Shown here: positions 14,144-15,530 of the stretch, one piece after another
Layout of the letters: each line of letters starts with the position of its first letter
Position numbering within the stretch: the stretch's first letter is position 1
Source: Acidobacteriota bacterium
GTDB taxonomy: Bacteria > Acidobacteriota > Terriglobia > UBA7540
DNA: 15,530 bases
NCBI GenBank assembly: GCA_021827245.1
Contig: JAKAWN010000131.1
Location: forward strand, 1-15,530
Reading direction: 5' to 3'
Program-made: the position numbers and the translations under genes
The notes under the pieces: model-generated
What the model saw: only the letters and a program-made list of their open reading frames with translations
The model's database searches: none
Told to the model about the DNA's origin: nothing

Positions 14144-15530
14144 ATGAAAACGTCTTCAATCACGGATACGGTTCAAACTTCAAAAAGAGGATCGGTCAAA
14201 GATCCGGCTCGCAAGTTCTTTTCCTTCCCGGTTTTTCTAGCTGCACTGCTGCTGGCAGGAGCTTATATCGGAAGGCTGGGGAACCTGGACCAGGCCCCAT
14301 CCTCACATTCTTCTATCTTCTGGCTGGAGGGCGACACCTGGTGGCATTTGGCAGTGGCTGCACGTATCCTGAGAACACATGTGTGGCCCACCCACGACAT
14401 CTACTCTTTTACTGCTTTCGGCTCTCCATGGATCGACTACGAATGGCTTGGCGATATTGTTCTGGATCTTTTCTGGAGACATGGCGGATTGCAGAGCCTG
14501 ATGATTTTCATCATTTTGCTTGGCGGCACTGTCATGATTCTCCTTTATTATTACGCCTCAATTCGCAGCGGAAACTGCAAGGCGGCATTCGTCGCCAGCG
14601 CCTTGGTGCTGATGCTGGCCTCGCTGCAATTCAGTACCCGCCCGCAGTTGCTGGGCTACGTTTTCCTGATCGTAACACTGATCTGCCTTGAGAAATTCCG
14701 GCAAGGCCACGCAAACGCCATTTGGCTATTACCACTTGTCTTTTGGTTATGGGTCAATACGCACGGGACCTTTGTGCTCGGGTTTCTGATCCTGGGCATC
14801 TATTGGGCGAGCGGATTTCGAGACTTTCAGTACGGGAGAATCTATGCAAAGCGTTGGAGTGGCGCTCAGCGGCGGCAGTTGGAGCTCGCATTTCTACTCT
14901 GCCTCGCAGCATCCGTCCTTACACCTTATGGAACACGCCTGGCCGCCTACCCACTCAAGATGTTTTTATCGCAGCACGAGATCATGCAGGCTGTGCAGGA
15001 GTGGCAGCCGCTTGATCTCTCGCAATTTTACGGGAAGTTCTTTCTTGTCTTATTGATGCTCTTCTTTATAGGGCTTGCAACTTCCGACTTGAGATACCGT
15101 CTCGAAGATTGTCTTCTGTTAGCATTTGCCACTTTTGAAACTTTTGTGCACGCCCGGTTTATGCTTCTCTTTGTCCCGGTTTTCGCGCCCATGGCGGCAC
15201 AGATGCTCGCAAAGTGGGTTCCGAAATACGAGCCAGCCAAAGACCACCCTGTTTTAAACTTTGCGCTAATGGCGATAATCGCCTTTGGGATCACGAAATC
15301 CTTTCCCTCAAGCCGGCGAATAAGCAATCAATTGCAGTACGAAGTTCCTGTCCGAGCAGTGCCTTTTCTAAGAGAGCATACAGAACTCAGACGAATGTTT
15401 AATGAAGCGAACTGGGGTTCGTACCTGGACTTTACCCTGGGCCCCTCTCGCAAGGTCTTCATAGATGGGCGTTACGACATTTACGAATATAACGGCGTTC
15501 TTTCAGATTATCTTTCAATCATCCATATCG
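14144..15530 (+). CDS. Multi-pass membrane protein, GT-C-like, copy 5 (partial)
   Basis: The frame opened by the ATG at 14144, two bases after the copy 4 stop, stays open to the window edge (462 codons). The gene is cut by the window, not broken. It encodes a fifth paralogue: EGDTWWHLAV (62-71), YSFTAFG (87-93), WIDYEWLGD (96-104), RPQLLGY (166-172), WVNTHGTF (203-210), TPYGT (260-264), NWGSYLDF (423-430) and KVFIDGRYDIYE (437-448). Like copy 1, it has Glu-Gly-Asp rather than Asp-Pro-Asp and an extra segment (about 45-60) before that motif. Unlike the others, it has WGSYL for WGGYL and GRYD for GRAD, so its C-terminal domain is the most diverged. About 60-100 residues should lie beyond the window, judging from the other copies. 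Confidence 0.85.
   Translation, partial: MKTSSITDTVQTSKRGSVKDPARKFFSFPVFLAALLLAGAYIGRLGNLDQAPSSHSSIFWLEGDTWWHLAVAARILRTHVWPTHDIYSFTAFGSPWIDYEWLGDIVLDLFWRHGGLQSLMIFIILLGGTVMILLYYYASIRSGNCKAAFVASALVLMLASLQFSTRPQLLGYVFLIVTLICLEKFRQGHANAIWLLPLVFWLWVNTHGTFVLGFLILGIYWASGFRDFQYGRIYAKRWSGAQRRQLELAFLLCLAASVLTPYGTRLAAYPLKMFLSQHEIMQAVQEWQPLDLSQFYGKFFLVLLMLFFIGLATSDLRYRLEDCLLLAFATFETFVHARFMLLFVPVFAPMAAQMLAKWVPKYEPAKDHPVLNFALMAIIAFGITKSFPSSRRISNQLQYEVPVRAVPFLREHTELRRMFNEANWGSYLDFTLGPSRKVFIDGRYDIYEYNGVLSDYLSIIHI

Larger units (their letters stand above)
7349..15530 (+). repeat. Tandem array of five paralogous membrane-protein genes
   Basis: Five consecutive same-strand genes (7349, 9134, 10847, 12480 and 14144) encode homologues of about 530-560 aa with the same motif order: an acidic-x-Asp-x-WWH loop, YSFTA, WIAYEWLG, RPQLIGY, FRQGKQ, WVNTHGSF, QRRH, PYGT, FPSRR, NxxxWGGYLI and KVFIDGRADxYE. 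An 18-nt stretch encoding RQGKQK is identical in the first two copies (7991-8008 and 9662-9679). Copies 2 and 3 are the closest pair. Copies 1 and 5 share an EGDTWWHLAV motif and a longer loop before it, while 2, 3 and 4 have DPD. The array probably arose by serial gene duplication. Confidence 0.9.

Overview
This window looks like chromosomal DNA from a free-living Gram-negative bacterium. An acidobacterium is my best guess. The grounds are the moderate-to-high GC, the Tad-type pseudopilin genes, a sigma-54 activator, and a run of large paralogous membrane proteins of a kind I recall from acidobacteria and some other soil phyla. This placement is an inference, because the window has no rRNA or other phylogenetic marker. 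Every gene I can support lies on the + strand. I see no tRNA, insertion sequence, CRISPR array or integrase.

Layout. Positions 1-773 hold no convincing complete gene. Positions 813-4168 are a compact three-gene unit: a sigma-54 (RpoN) enhancer-binding regulator whose receiver domain has lost its phosphorylation pocket, a prenyltransferase/squalene-cyclase-type repeat protein without the DxDD catalytic motif, and a DUF362 protein joined to it by an ATGA overlap. Positions 4169-4644 are a long non-coding stretch with several dyad symmetries and a well-spaced -24/-12 (sigma-54) promoter candidate just before the next gene. Positions 4645-7344 carry two TadE-like pseudopilins, overlapping by ATGA, and a cysteine-rich TadG-like protein. 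Positions 7349-15530 are a tandem array of five paralogous multi-pass membrane proteins, the fifth cut off by the window edge. They share an acidic Trp-Trp-His motif in the first external loop and a C-terminal soluble domain with a KVFIDGRAD-type motif.

Working model (inference). The regulator acts at the sigma-54 promoter near 4575-4591 and turns on a long transcript encoding pseudopilin-like surface proteins and then the membrane-protein array. The membrane proteins resemble GT-C type polyprenyl-phosphate-sugar-dependent glycosyltransferases in their layout, so they might modify the TadE/TadG-like proteins or a co-exported polymer. The five-fold tandem expansion beside a partial Tad gene set (no tadA, tadB, tadC or secretin in the window) is the most distinctive feature here, and I do not know of a described system with this arrangement.
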